The position numbers were made by a program, and so were the translations under genes. From positions 780,404 to 844,403 of the forward strand of contig NZ_JAKNTA010000002.1 in NCBI RefSeq assembly GCF_022288725.1: a DNA stretch of 64,000 bases. The letters run 5' to 3'. Source of the stretch: Kitasatospora sp. A2-31. Its GTDB lineage: Bacteria; Actinomycetota; Actinomycetes; Streptomycetales; Streptomycetaceae. This document shows, piece after piece, positions 42,956 through 52,306 of the stretch. Below the pieces are notes generated by a model. It made no database searches and was not told where the DNA came from. It saw only the letters and a program-made list of their open reading frames with translations. Position 1 is the first letter of the stretch; every line of letters begins with the position of its first letter.

Positions 42956-43339
42956 TCAGGGGTTCCGTGCGGTCCGGTCGGAATCGCTGCGCAGCACGCA
43001 GAACTCGTTGCCCTCCGGGTCGGCGAGGACCGCCCAGCCGGAGCCGTCGGGATTGCGGTGGTCGGCGACGAGGGCGGCCCCGAGGCCCAGCAGCCGCTCC
43101 ACCTCCTGATCGCGCGAGGTCTCGGGGCGCAGGCACAGGTGGATCCGGTTCTTGATCCTCTTCGGCTCGGGCACCTGGTTGAAGTACAGCACCGGGCCCT
43201 CCGCCAGCAGCACCCGGGTCTCCCGGTCACCCGGTCGGCTCTCCGGATCCAGCGGACGGCCGGTCACCCGGCTCCAGAACCGGGCCAACTCGTAGGCGTC
43301 CGCACAGTCGACCGCCACGTTCTGCACCACCGAAACCAT
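42956..43339 (-). CDS. VOC/glyoxalase-fold protein
   Basis: A 127-residue vicinal-oxygen-chelate domain protein: VQNVAVDCADAYELARFWSRVTG at the N terminus and WAVLADPEGNEFCVLRSD at the C terminus are the two halves of the fold in its actinobacterial 'glyoxalase-like' version. The usual metal residues are only partly recognisable (His in RIHLCLRP, Glu in GNEFC). Start ATG follows GGAAGGA. Role unknown; resistance, epimerase or dioxygenase functions occur in the superfamily. Confidence 0.82.
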   Translation of the reverse strand: MVSVVQNVAVDCADAYELARFWSRVTGRPLDPESRPGDRETRVLLAEGPVLYFNQVPEPKRIKNRIHLCLRPETSRDQEVERLLGLGAALVADHRNPDGSGWAVLADPEGNEFCVLRSDSDRTARNP

Positions 43340-43400
43340 GCCCGCGATCCTTCCCGACTTCCATGTCCGGCGCCACCGACGGGCCGTCCGGGCCGCCGGG

Positions 43401-44711
43401 TCAGCCGCGGGGGCGCCACCGGACGTGCAGGTGCTTGAGGCCGTTCTGGAAGTTCGACACCAGCCGGGCGGGCGCGGGCCCCGGAGCCAGGGTCAGTTCG
43501 GGCAGTTCGGTGAGGAGACGGCCGAGCATCGACGTCATCTGCAGGCGCGCCAGCTGCGCGCCGACACAGAAGTGCGGGCCGTAGCCGAAGCTGACGTGGT
43601 CGTTCGGCGTGCGGGTGACGTCGAAGCGGTCCGGGTCCGGGAACACCGTCTCGTCCCGGTTGGCGGAGGCGTGGTAGACCACCACCTTCTCGCCGCGCCG
43701 GATCCGCCGGCCGCCCAGCTCGACGTCCCGCGTGGCGGTACGCCGGAAGTCCACCACCGGCGGCCAGTAGCGCAGCATCTCCTCGACGGCCGAGGCGACC
43801 GACTCCGGTCGCCGCCGCAGCAGCCGGTACTGCTCGGGGTGGCCGAGCAGGGAGTACAGGCCGCCCGGCAGGGCGTTGCGCACCGTCTCGTTGCCGGCCA
43901 CCGCGAAGAGGAAGAACATCGTCTCGAACTCCGCGGTCCCCAGCCCGCCTTCCCGCATCCGGGCGAGCATGCTGCCGGGGCGCGGCCGCTCGGCGAGCGC
44001 GTGGGCGTAGGCGAACATGTCGGCCAGGGCGGCGCGGGACCGCGGGTTCACCGGTCGGCCGTCCGGCGCCGTCCAGGTGGTGGGGCGGTGCGCGAGGGCC
44101 GCCCGGCCGGTGTCGGTGAGCGCGGCGGGGTCGACGCTGCCGGAGTGCGCGTAGTCGGCGTCCTGGTAGCCGATCACCCGGTTCGCCCAGTCCTGCAGCA
44201 GCCCGCGGTCCTGCTCCGGTACGCCCATGATGCAGGCGAGGGTCCGCACCGGGAGGTCGGCGACCAGGCGGACGACGTCCGCCTCCCCGTGCGCCCGCAC
44301 CTCCCGGACGGCGGTCGCCGTGTGGTGTTCGATGCCGACGGCCAACTCCCGCAGGGCGCGCGGCGTGAAGGCGCCCGCGACGATCCGGCGCAGCCGGGCG
44401 TGGTCCGGCGGATCCTGGTTGAGCATCATCGTCCGGGCGAAGTCCAGCTCGGCGGGGGAGTCCGGGTCCCGGATCTGGGTGGCGCCCAGGTGGGAGGAGA
44501 ACACGTCCGGGCTGCGGAGGACGTGCTTGACGTCAGCGTGCCGCAGCACTGCCCAGTACCCGGGCCCGGCCGGCCACGGACCCACCGCCGGCTCCTCCAC
44601 CCACCACACCGGGGCCGCACTCCGCAGCTCCCGGAAGAGCTCGTACGGCACGCCCTCGGCGTACGTCGCGGGCAGGAAGATCCGGTTCACCTGTGCCTGG
44701 TCGAGGATCAC
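43401..44711 (-). CDS. cytochrome P450
   Basis: A 436-residue soluble class I P450. The I-helix oxygen-binding motif is AVAGNETVRN, the K-helix ExxR is in EEMLRYWPP, and the haem loop is FGYGPHFCVGAQLARL with the axial Cys at about 382. The pattern is close to CYP125/124/142-like or CYP107-like bacterial enzymes, but no subfamily is claimed. Asn-Glu-Thr replaces the more common Asp/Glu-Thr sequence context. It starts at a GTG. No ferredoxin or biosynthetic genes flank it, so substrate and redox partner are unknown. Confidence 0.94.
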   Translation of the reverse strand: MILDQAQVNRIFLPATYAEGVPYELFRELRSAAPVWWVEEPAVGPWPAGPGYWAVLRHADVKHVLRSPDVFSSHLGATQIRDPDSPAELDFARTMMLNQDPPDHARLRRIVAGAFTPRALRELAVGIEHHTATAVREVRAHGEADVVRLVADLPVRTLACIMGVPEQDRGLLQDWANRVIGYQDADYAHSGSVDPAALTDTGRAALAHRPTTWTAPDGRPVNPRSRAALADMFAYAHALAERPRPGSMLARMREGGLGTAEFETMFFLFAVAGNETVRNALPGGLYSLLGHPEQYRLLRRRPESVASAVEEMLRYWPPVVDFRRTATRDVELGGRRIRRGEKVVVYHASANRDETVFPDPDRFDVTRTPNDHVSFGYGPHFCVGAQLARLQMTSMLGRLLTELPELTLAPGPAPARLVSNFQNGLKHLHVRWRPRG

Positions 44712-44996
44712 AGCGCCCGACGGTACGACAGACCGCGGCGGCGCGCCAGGATGCCGTCGACGGCGGACGCCGGCCGCCCTGGCCGCGAACGAGCGTGTCA
44801 GCGCCGATCAGTAGAGTCCGGGGCATCACGTGGACCACCCCGCCGCGCCCGTTCGGCCGGGGCCCGAGGACATGCGGTGGTGCCGGCCCACGGGACCGGC
44901 CGTCCGCGGTGGCGAGCGTGTGGCGGTACGGCGCTCCGGCTTCCCCGGCTGTGTCGTGCTTGACTCGCCGTGACGACACCAGCACAGTGCGAATCC

Positions 44997-46766
44997 ATGA
45001 CCACCGACCAGATCCTCCTGGGCCTGGGGCTGATCGCCGTGCTCGCGGTCGGTTCGCAGGTGCTGGCGAGGTGGCTGCGCATCCCCGCCCTGATCGTCCT
45101 CCTCCCGGTCGGCTTCGGCGCCGGCGTGTTCACCGACGACATCGACCCCGACGCCCTCCTGGGCGCGGCGTTCCCCCCGCTGGTGTCGCTCTCGGTGGCG
45201 CTGATCCTCTACGACGCCGGTCTCGGCCTGGACCTGAAGCACCTCCAGGGGCACAACCGGCGAGTGGTGGTGCGGCTCCTCCTGCTCGGCACGGTCGTCA
45301 CACTCTTCTCCGCAGCCCTGCTCGCGGCGGCCTTCCTCGGGATGTCCGCCAGGGCGGCGCTGATGCTCGGGGCGATCCTCGTGGTCAGCGGTCCGACGGT
45401 CGTGGGGCCGCTGCTCGGCTTCGTGCGGCCGGTGGAACGGCTCCAGTGGATCCTCATCTGGGAGGGATCGCTGATCGACCCGATCGGCGCCATCCTGGGC
45501 GCGCTGGTCTTCCACTCGGTGGTCGCGAGCACCCGCCCCGTCCTGGGCGAGCGGATCGGCGAGCTGCTGCTGAGCGTCGTGGTGGGGCTGGTCGGGGCCT
45601 TGGTGGGAACGGCGCTGCTCTGGCTGTTGCTGAGCAGGTTCCGGATCCCCGAGCCGCTCGGCACGTCGGTTCAGCTCGCCACGGTGATCGGCACCGCAGC
45701 GGTCTGTGACGTGCTGCGCGACGACACCGGGCTGATCGCGGCGGTGGCCATGGGGGTGGCCGTCGCCAACCTCCCGGCCTTCGACGTGCCCTCGCGCAAT
45801 CCGTTCTTCGAGACGCTCGTGCAGCTGATCATCGGGCTGCTCTTCATCTCCATCTCGGCGACGATCGACCCTGACTCGCTCCAGGGCGTGGTGCTCCCGG
45901 GCCTCGGTCTGGTCGCGGTCCTGGTCCTCGTGGTCAGGCCGCTGGTGGCGGCGCTCGCCACGGTGCGGACGGACCTCGGTCGCGGCGAACGCGGTTTCGT
46001 CGGGTGGATGGCGCCGCGCGGCATCGTCGCGGCCGCCACCGCGTCGACGTTCTCCGCCACGCTGGTCCAGAAGGACGTCGCCGGGGCTTCCGACATCCTT
46101 CCCGTCACCTTCCTGGTCATCGTCGCCACGGTGGCGGTCTACGGCTTCACCGCGGTGCCGGCGTCGAGGCTGCTCGGCGTCAGACGCCGCGCCCGGTCAC
46201 GGCCGTTGCTGGTCGGTGGTGCCCACTGGGTGGTGGAGCTGGGCCGGGCACTGCGGTCGGCGGGCCTGGACGTCCTGATGTGGGCGGGCCACGAACCGGA
46301 GCGCGAGCTGATCAGGGAGTCCGAGCTCGAACTGGCGCCCGGCGAGCTGTTGGCGGCGGTAACCGGGCAGGGCGCCGAGCTGGAGGGGATCACGGCCGTG
46401 CTGCTGCTCACCGACGAGGACGACTTCAACGCGCTCGCCGCGACGATCCTGCAGGGCAGCGTCGAGGGCCCGGTCTTCCGGCTGGGGCCGCCCCACGGCA
46501 GCCACGGGGTGGTGGCGCCGTACACGGGCGGGGAGATCCTCTTCGGAACCTCGCTGACCAGGCCGGTGCTGGCCCGGCGCCACGCCCAGGGGGCGCCGGT
46601 CGTGACGCGGCCGGGCGCGGACGGCATCCCGGCCGGGCACGACCTGCTGTTCCTGGTGCGGGCCGACGGTTCGCTGGCCCCGGTGACCGAGGGCGGTCCG
46701 CCCGAGGAGCGGGCCGGGGACGTCCTGGTCCTCCTCGGTCCTGACCGACTGCCCGCACCGGGCTGA
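44997..46766 (+). CDS. CPA1-type cation/proton antiporter with C-terminal TrkA-like domain
   Basis: A 589-residue membrane protein with about twelve helices (IPALIVLLPVGFGAGVF, ILVVSGPTVVGPLLGFVRP, WEGSLIDPIGAILGALVF) typical of NhaP/CPA1 antiporters, including the paired acidic region in SLIDPIG. Residues about 400-589 are soluble: a Rossmann-like TrkA-N segment (LLVGGAHWVVELGRALRSAG) and a TrkA-C-like end (LLFLVRADGSLAPV), suggesting nucleotide control. It exports sodium or potassium against protons. An upstream GTG at 44970 is an alternative start; TTGACT at 44959 suggests transcription starting close to 44997. Confidence 0.88.
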   Translation: MTTDQILLGLGLIAVLAVGSQVLARWLRIPALIVLLPVGFGAGVFTDDIDPDALLGAAFPPLVSLSVALILYDAGLGLDLKHLQGHNRRVVVRLLLLGTVVTLFSAALLAAAFLGMSARAALMLGAILVVSGPTVVGPLLGFVRPVERLQWILIWEGSLIDPIGAILGALVFHSVVASTRPVLGERIGELLLSVVVGLVGALVGTALLWLLLSRFRIPEPLGTSVQLATVIGTAAVCDVLRDDTGLIAAVAMGVAVANLPAFDVPSRNPFFETLVQLIIGLLFISISATIDPDSLQGVVLPGLGLVAVLVLVVRPLVAALATVRTDLGRGERGFVGWMAPRGIVAAATASTFSATLVQKDVAGASDILPVTFLVIVATVAVYGFTAVPASRLLGVRRRARSRPLLVGGAHWVVELGRALRSAGLDVLMWAGHEPERELIRESELELAPGELLAAVTGQGAELEGITAVLLLTDEDDFNALAATILQGSVEGPVFRLGPPHGSHGVVAPYTGGEILFGTSLTRPVLARRHAQGAPVVTRPGADGIPAGHDLLFLVRADGSLAPVTEGGPPEERAGDVLVLLGPDRLPAPG

Positions 46767-46818
46767 GCGGACGCTCCGGAGTCCGCCGGACGACCTAGGT
46801 GCGGCCCGCGCGCGCGAC

Positions 46819-46858
46819 GAGACCGGGGCTGCCGCCCGACGGCGGCAGCCCCGGTCTC
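46819..46858. terminator. 18-bp perfect hairpin between convergent genes
   Basis: Bases 46819-46836 pair with 46841-46858 around CGAC. It lies between the antiporter and PNGase A-like genes and can serve both strands. Confidence 0.9.
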
Positions 46859-46888
46859 ACCGGGTTCCGGCTCGGCCCCGCAGGCGTT

Positions 46889-48568
46889 CTACCCGCCGAC
46901 CGGCCAGCCGTCCACGGTGGTGATCGTGCGGTGGTAGGGCCCCTCCGGGCCGGTGGTGCGGTAGTCCTCGACGGAGCCGCCCGTGCGGACGGTGACGTCG
47001 CCGTCGTGCCGGTGGGCGGTCGGGCGCAGTGTGTGGTCGACGGTGGCGCGGTCGGTCACCCGGGCGCCGACGGCGGCCGTGGCCTCGCGGTGGTAGCCGA
47101 GCTCCATGGAGGTGCGCTGGTCGGTGTTGCCGGCCGCGTCCTTGGCGTACCGGTAACCGACGTCGAGCGGTTGTCCCTCGTGGACCGTGGTGGTGCGGTG
47201 CGGACCGGAGCCCCAGGTGGCGGTGGTGCGGGTGAGGTCGCTCCGGTTGTGCAGGGTGAGGTCGTTGCCACCGTCCCGGAACTGCTGGGCGGAGGTGAAG
47301 ACGAGGTCGTCGCGGACCTCGGTGGTGACCCGCCCGTGCGAGGTCTGCACCCAGCCGCGCGCCAGGTCGTGGCGGCCCGCCGTGACGGTCCAGTCTCCGC
47401 TGCCGCCGCCGTGGTCGGCGAGGGCGGTGGCGACCGAGGCCTCCGGGGCGACCCGGTACTCGGTGAGCTGCCCCGACGTACGGGCGGCGCCCTGGTCGAC
47501 GTCGGCGAAGAGGTTGACCTGGCCGGTCCAGACGTCGTTGCTCTGGGCCTCGGCGGCGTTGACGCCGATGGCGACGGTGTGCGGCCGGCCGTCCACCAGG
47601 AGCCCGACGTAGGGGGTCAGGTCGAGGCGGTAGGCGGGCAGGTCGAAGGCGAAGATGCCGGGAGTGGGCCGCCAGAGCAGCGGGTCCCACCCGCCGGTGT
47701 AGATCACCGGGTACGGCCAGACTGCGCCGGCCACCCGGCCGTCGATGCTGAGCCGCAGCTCGCGGAAGGGCCCTTTGCCGCAGACGCCGGTGCCGGAGTT
47801 GGCACGGGCGAAGTCGTCCGGCGCGGAGGCGTACGCGAACTCCTCGCAGGCGCCGCCGCCGCGCGCGTACACCTCGGCCGTGAGGTGTTCGAGGTTCTGC
47901 GGGAAGGACAGCTCGCGGCCGGCGGACGGCGCGGCCTGGGTGAGCCCGAACGCCCCGGTGGTGAGCAGCCGGTCGGCGGTGCGGGCGGCGGGCCACCGCG
48001 CGGAGGTGGTGTAGAAGGTGAGGCTGGCCGAGATCCGGAACACCCCGGTGTAGGTGTCGTCGGTGACGTTGGCGAGGTCGAACTCGAAGGGCTGCGGCCC
48101 GGCCGCGAACAGCGGTGCGTAGCGGGTGACGTCCCGTTCGAGCGACCACTCGATGCCGTCCTTGGACGGTTCGGGGGTGGAGGAGAGCAGCACCTGGACG
48201 CCGCCGACGCGGACGGTGAACAGCCGGTCGAACTGCCGGCCGGCGACCTGGCCGTGCAGGTCCAGCACGACCGACGACCAGGGCCCGGCGCAGGCGGCCG
48301 GCGCGGTGGCGGTGGCCGTGAACGGGGTGTCGGGCGGGCTGCCGTAGCCGTTGCGGAACGGCTGGTCGTGCATCACCTCGACCGTGCAGGAACGGGTGTC
48401 CGGCCGGGTGAGCGGCTTCGTGGCGGTGAGCGGGTCGTGGTAGTCGGTGCCGAAGTCGGCGTGCGCGGGCCCGGCGGCGGCCAGCGCCCCGGTGAGGGCG
48501 AGGACGACGGCGCCGGCCAGACGGCCGACGCGGCGGCCGGCTCGGCGGATCAGCGGGTGGGCGGCCAA
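46889..48568 (-). CDS. secreted PNGase A-like glycoamidase
   Basis: A 559-residue exported protein with a signal peptide (LAGAVVLALTGALAAAGPAHA). The mature part matches peptide-N4-(N-acetyl-beta-glucosaminyl) asparagine amidase A: CTVEVMHDQPFRNGYGSPPD, VVLDLHGQVAGRQFDRLFTV, GGVQVLLSSTPEPSKDGIEW, and AYRLDLTPYVGLLVDGRPH. Enzymes of this family release N-glycans from glycopeptides. The start is set at the TTG at 48568, because GAGAGGGA lies five bases before it; ATGs at 48616 and 48625 lack a usable site. This would feed on plant or fungal glycoprotein. Stand-alone and convergent with the antiporter. Confidence 0.85.
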   Translation of the reverse strand: MAAHPLIRRAGRRVGRLAGAVVLALTGALAAAGPAHADFGTDYHDPLTATKPLTRPDTRSCTVEVMHDQPFRNGYGSPPDTPFTATATAPAACAGPWSSVVLDLHGQVAGRQFDRLFTVRVGGVQVLLSSTPEPSKDGIEWSLERDVTRYAPLFAAGPQPFEFDLANVTDDTYTGVFRISASLTFYTTSARWPAARTADRLLTTGAFGLTQAAPSAGRELSFPQNLEHLTAEVYARGGGACEEFAYASAPDDFARANSGTGVCGKGPFRELRLSIDGRVAGAVWPYPVIYTGGWDPLLWRPTPGIFAFDLPAYRLDLTPYVGLLVDGRPHTVAIGVNAAEAQSNDVWTGQVNLFADVDQGAARTSGQLTEYRVAPEASVATALADHGGGSGDWTVTAGRHDLARGWVQTSHGRVTTEVRDDLVFTSAQQFRDGGNDLTLHNRSDLTRTTATWGSGPHRTTTVHEGQPLDVGYRYAKDAAGNTDQRTSMELGYHREATAAVGARVTDRATVDHTLRPTAHRHDGDVTVRTGGSVEDYRTTGPEGPYHRTITTVDGWPVGG

Positions 48569-48668
48569 CGGTGTCCCTCTCGGTCGGGGCGGAAGCGGAC
48601 GGTCGGTCCCGGGCATCCTTCCCATGGCGGCATGTGCGCGTCAACCCGCTCGCAGTCGCCTCGTGCGC

Positions 48669-49070
48669 CTACGGCCAGCCCGTCGGCTTCGCGGTGGCGC
48701 TCGCCCTGGCCGCGGTGATCGCCGTGCAGGCGCGCCGGACCTCCGTGGCGACCCAGCCGGACGGCAGCGGCCCCTGGGCCCTGAGGGCGGCGGCCTGCCG
48801 TTGGAGCTCGCGGAGTGCGCCGCCCTGCGCGCTGGAGAGGCCCATCTCCTGGTAGTCGCCGAGGTCCGTGCCGCCGTCCAGGTACGTCTGCAGCCAGGGA
48901 GCGATGCTGAGGACGCAGTCCGCGATTGCGTCGGCGGCCGGTGGTGGCGGCGCCGTCGTCGGGGTGGCCGTGCGGGGAGTCGCGGAGTGCCCGCCGCACC
49001 CCGACACCACCGCAGCGGCAGCGACGACCAGTCCGACCGCGCGCCCCACCCGATTCCGCATGCCCCGCAT
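48669..49070 (-). CDS. small predicted lipoprotein
   Basis: A 133-residue exported lipoprotein with lipobox VVSGC near residue 25 (MRNRVGRAVGLVVAAAAVV before it). The mature domain is helical with two cysteines (IADCVLSIAPWLQ and RRACTAITAAR), probably a disulphide, joined by a Gly/Asp turn (LDGGTDLGDYQEMGL). The start ATG at 49070 follows GAAGG; another ATG is nine bases on. It lies 100 bp upstream of the PNGase A-like gene, same strand. Family unknown. Confidence 0.7.
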   Translation of the reverse strand: MRGMRNRVGRAVGLVVAAAAVVSGCGGHSATPRTATPTTAPPPPAADAIADCVLSIAPWLQTYLDGGTDLGDYQEMGLSSAQGGALRELQRQAAALRAQGPLPSGWVATEVRRACTAITAARASATAKPTGWP

Positions 49071-49303
49071 TCTGGCCTTCGCCGGGCGGCCGCACCAGGG
49101 TTCGGACGGCCGGGCGGTCAGGATCGGGACCCCGGCCGGCCGGCCGGGTGGGTGGCGTGGGCGTGTTGCCGGTCTGCCGGGTTGGGGGGCGCGGTGCCGG
49201 CCGGGCGGGCGGCGTCGGAGCACGCGCTCCTGGCCGGCGCGGGCCTCGCGTGAGCGTCAGAAGTCCCGGTGGACCGGGTCGAACGGGCCGTATGGTCGAG
49301 TGC

Positions 49304-50035
49304 ATGGCCGACGAGATCTTCACCCATCCCCGACTCGCCGCGATCTACGACGCGTTGGAGCCGGACCGCAGTGACCTGGACGCCTACCTGGACCTCGCCC
49401 GCCGGCTCGGGGCCCGGAAGGTGCTGGACATCGGCTGCGGTACCGGCGTGTTCGCGCTCCTGCTGGCCGCGGATGGCGCCGAGGTCGTCGGCGTGGATCC
49501 CGCGGCGGCGCTGATCGAGGTGGCGCGGGCCAAGCCGGGCAGCGACCGGGTCGAGTGGATCTGCGGCGACGCCACCGCACTGCCGCCGCTCCAGGTCGAC
49601 CTGGCGACCATGACCGCGAACGTGGCACAGGCCATCGCGGCGCCGGCGGCCTGGCGATCGACGCTCTCGGCGGCCCACCGGGCGCTGCGTCCGGGCGGCC
49701 ACCTGGTGTTCGAGACCCGGGTCCCGGCCGCGCGCGCCTGGGAGCGGTGGAACCGCGCGGACTCGTACGCGGTGACGGCGCTGGCGGGCGTCGGCGCCGT
49801 GGAGAGCTGGGTCGAGGTGATCGACATCGACGGGCCGTTGGTGACGTTCCGGTGGACGTACGGGTTCGCCGTGGACGGGGCGGTCTTGACCTCGGACTCC
49901 ACGCTCCGCTTTCGCGAACGTGACGAGGTGGAGGCCGACTTGGCGGCGAGCGGGTTCGCCGTCCAGGAGGTTCGTGACGCCCCCGACCGGCCGGGTCGGG
50001 AGTTCATCTTCCTCGCGCGGCGACCTGAGCAGTGA
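49304..50035 (+). CDS. class I SAM-dependent methyltransferase
   Basis: A 243-residue methyltransferase. SAM-binding motif I is KVLDIGCGTGVFALLLAADG, motif II acidic strand end VVGVDPAAALIEVAR, then WICGDATALPP and LRPGGHLVFETRVPAARAW. Start ATG at 49304; the N-terminal segment FTHPRLAAIYDALEPDRSDL is the common cap of actinobacterial small-molecule methyltransferases. No ribosome site is clear. Substrate unknown; no biosynthetic partners nearby. Confidence 0.93.
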   Translation: MADEIFTHPRLAAIYDALEPDRSDLDAYLDLARRLGARKVLDIGCGTGVFALLLAADGAEVVGVDPAAALIEVARAKPGSDRVEWICGDATALPPLQVDLATMTANVAQAIAAPAAWRSTLSAAHRALRPGGHLVFETRVPAARAWERWNRADSYAVTALAGVGAVESWVEVIDIDGPLVTFRWTYGFAVDGAVLTSDSTLRFRERDEVEADLAASGFAVQEVRDAPDRPGREFIFLARRPEQ

Positions 50036-50325
50036 TCAGGAGGCGGGGGTCCCGGAGCCCTTCCCGGCCGACCCGTTGCCGCCTCCGCCCTTCGTTCGCG
50101 CCGCCTCCGCCTTCCGTTCGTACCGCCCTTCGCCTTCCGTTCCCGCCGTCCCACCTGGCGCCGCCGGAACCTGCGGCCGTCCGGCGCGCGCCGCCGTTCG
50201 GCCGGCACCAGCCGCAAGGCCGGACAGTCGCCCCCGGGCCGCGGAACCGGTCGATCATCCGGTCCCGCGGCCCCGGGCCGCCCGTCGGCCAGCCGCCCCG
50301 GCGCTCGCTTGCCGCGCGCCCGCGG

Positions 50326-50541
50326 TCAGCTCCGGCCGACGAAGGTGAAGCCGGCCTCGTCGACCGCGCTGCGGAGGAGCGCCTCGTCGAGCGGCCGGGC
50401 GGACGCGACGGTCACCCGCCCGGTCGGGGCGTCGGCCGTGACCTCGGTGACGCCGGGGAGCGCGGACAGCCCGGCGCTGACCGTCCGCTCGCAGTGGCCG
50501 CAGCTCATGCCGTCGACGCTGAGGACCGTGGTGATGGACAT
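50326..50541 (-). CDS. CopZ-like heavy-metal-associated protein
   Basis: A 71-residue HMA-domain metallochaperone, ferredoxin-like fold with the copper-binding motif GMSCGHCERTV (MxCxxC). C-terminal strands VTVASARPLDEALLRSAVDE match the fold. It would deliver copper(I) to an exporter or sensor. No CopA ATPase or CsoR gene is adjacent; a decayed metal ATPase lies 22 kb away. The start ATG at 50541 follows GGAGG. Confidence 0.92.
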   Translation of the reverse strand: MSITTVLSVDGMSCGHCERTVSAGLSALPGVTEVTADAPTGRVTVASARPLDEALLRSAVDEAGFTFVGRS

Positions 50542-50758
50542 GGGGATGCCTCCGTTGCCGTGCGCGTGTGACAGGGGTGCCGGTCGCTGCCCGAGCGGGG
50601 CGGGGCCGGCGGACGACGGTTCCCACCACAGCGCAGGATCGGGCGGCGGCCCAGGGACACGCCGCGCAGGTGGCACCTTCGAGTGGATCGTGGAACCGAT
50701 CGGGCCGCGCGTCCGACGGAGGCCTCCGTCGGGCTCCGTCGGGTTCCGTCGGATGCCG

Positions 50759-51205
50759 TCAGGGTGATTCGGCGGCGGGGAACACCCGGTCGAGCAGGTC
50801 GAGCAGGGTGGCGCGCTCCTCGTCGTCGAGGCGGCCGAGGCCGGGCAGGCCGGCGGCGATCTCGGCGCGGATGCCACCCACCGCGGCGACGCCGGCCTCG
50901 GTGAGCACCACGTTCTTGATCCGCCGGTCGGCGGAGTCGGGCTCGCGGTGGACCAGACCCCGGGACTCCAGGCGGTCGACGATCCCGGTCACGTTGGAGG
51001 CGTCGCAGCCGAGCGTGCCGGCGAGCGTGCGCATGGGCATGGGCCGGCGGAGCAGGCTCAGCACCTTGCCCTGCATGAGGGTGAGGTCCTGGCGGGCAGC
51101 GACGGTGGCGAAGTTCCGGTAGTAGTCGGCGGCGGCGCGGGCCAGCCGGTCCATGATCTGGACCGTGTCGGCGGCCGGGGCGGACGGGGGAGTGGTCCTA
51201 GTCAT
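50759..51205 (-). CDS. MarR-type regulator
   Basis: A 148-residue winged-helix regulator: LTLMQGKVLSLLRRPMPMRT, then the recognition helix CDASNVTGIVDRLESRGLV and wing REPDSADRRIKNVVLTEAG. Divergent from an oxidoreductase/ABM pair, across 125 bp containing a palindrome between -35 and -10 and a second inverted repeat, the standard layout of MarR controlling itself and its neighbours. The effector may be a reactive or phenolic compound, inferred from the neighbours only. Confidence 0.92.
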   Translation of the reverse strand: MTRTTPPSAPAADTVQIMDRLARAAADYYRNFATVAARQDLTLMQGKVLSLLRRPMPMRTLAGTLGCDASNVTGIVDRLESRGLVHREPDSADRRIKNVVLTEAGVAAVGGIRAEIAAGLPGLGRLDDEERATLLDLLDRVFPAAESP

Positions 51206-51228
51206 GGGACCAGTCTAGGCGGCATTGC

Positions 51229-51291
51229 TTGACATCCTCAATTATTGAGGTCTACCGTCTCAGTATTGCTTGAGGGGATCAACCATCAAGC
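51229..51291 (+). promoter_or_regulatory. promoter and MarR-type operators
   Basis: TTGACA (51229-51234) and TACCGT (51253-51258) are 18 bp apart. The spacer holds CCTCAATTATTGAGG (51236-51250), a perfect 15-bp palindrome. A second inverted repeat, GCTTGA (51268-51273) and TCAAGC (51286-51291), lies near the expected transcript start. Repression by the divergent MarR protein is the simplest reading. Confidence 0.75.
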
Positions 51292-51330
51292 GCATCAACA
51301 CTTCTTGTCCAGTAGCACAGGAGCACTCCC

Positions 51331-52257
51331 ATGAAGGCCATCACCTACCGCAGCTACGGCGGACCGGACGTCCTGGAGTACGGCGACGTGCCCGAGCCCA
51401 AGCTCGGCCCGGACTCCGTCCTGGTCCGGGTCGCCGCCGCCTCGGTGAACCCGGTCGACTGGAAGATCCAGGCCGGCTACCTGGACGGCGTGCTGGACGT
51501 CGTCTTCCCGGTCATCCCCGGCTGGGACGTCGCCGGCGTCGTCGAGCAGGTCGGCGTCGGGGTCACCGAGTTCGCCCCGGGCGACGAGGTGATGGGCTAC
51601 GTCCGCGAGGACATGGTCCGCCGCGGCACCTTCGCCGAGTACGTCGCCGCGCCCGTGCGCACCCTGGCCCGCAAGCCCGCGGCCCTCGACTTCGCCCAGG
51701 CCGCCGGCCTGCCGCTGGCCGGCCTCACCGCCTACCAGGCGCTGACCCGCGCCCTGGAGGTGAAGCCGGGCGAGACCGTGCTCGTCCACGCGGCGGCCGG
51801 CGGCGTCGGCTCGCTCGCCGTCCAGATCGCCGTCGCGCTCGGCGCCCGTGTGATCGGCACGGCCAGCGAGCGCAACCACGACTACCTGCGCGGCCTGGGC
51901 GCCGAGCCGGTCGCCTACGGCGACGGCCTGGCCGACCGGGTCCGCGCGCTCGCCCCGGAGGGCGTCGACGCGGTGCTCGACCTCGTCGGCGGCGAGGCTC
52001 TCCAGCTCTCGCCCGCCCTGCTCGCCGAAGGCGGACGCCTGGCCTCCGTCGCCGACGGCGCCGTGCTCGCCCTCGGCGGCCGGTACGTCTTCGTCCGCCC
52101 CGACGCCGCCGACCTCACCGCGCTCGGCGAGCTCGCCGACAGCGGTCGGCTCACCGTCGAGGTCGCCGCGACCTTCCCGCTGGAGCGGACCGCCGAGGCC
52201 CACCGCCTCAACGCCGCCGGCCACACCCGCGGCAAGATCGTCGTCACCGTTCCCTGA
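51331..52257 (+). CDS. NADP-dependent quinone oxidoreductase, MDR superfamily
   Basis: A 308-residue zinc-independent medium-chain reductase like quinone oxidoreductase. N-terminal GroES-like half begins MKAITYRSYGGPDVLEYGDVPEP; the Rossmann half has ETVLVHAAAGGVGSLAVQIA (nucleotide loop AAGGVG) and GARVIGTASERNHDYLRGLG. It reduces quinones or activated alkenes. It lies in front of a small ABM gene and is probably repressed by the divergent MarR protein. The ribosome site is AGGAG nine bases before the ATG. Confidence 0.93.
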   Translation: MKAITYRSYGGPDVLEYGDVPEPKLGPDSVLVRVAAASVNPVDWKIQAGYLDGVLDVVFPVIPGWDVAGVVEQVGVGVTEFAPGDEVMGYVREDMVRRGTFAEYVAAPVRTLARKPAALDFAQAAGLPLAGLTAYQALTRALEVKPGETVLVHAAAGGVGSLAVQIAVALGARVIGTASERNHDYLRGLGAEPVAYGDGLADRVRALAPEGVDAVLDLVGGEALQLSPALLAEGGRLASVADGAVLALGGRYVFVRPDAADLTALGELADSGRLTVEVAATFPLERTAEAHRLNAAGHTRGKIVVTVP

Positions 52258-52306
52258 CCCGCGCGCCCGCCCGGTCGACCCCCGCACCACCCGGAAGGAA
52301 TCCGTC

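Noticed and set aside
43401..44711. Cytochrome P450 as part of a natural-product cluster
   Set aside because: No polyketide, peptide or terpene synthase, ferredoxin or resistance gene flanks it; it appears solitary.
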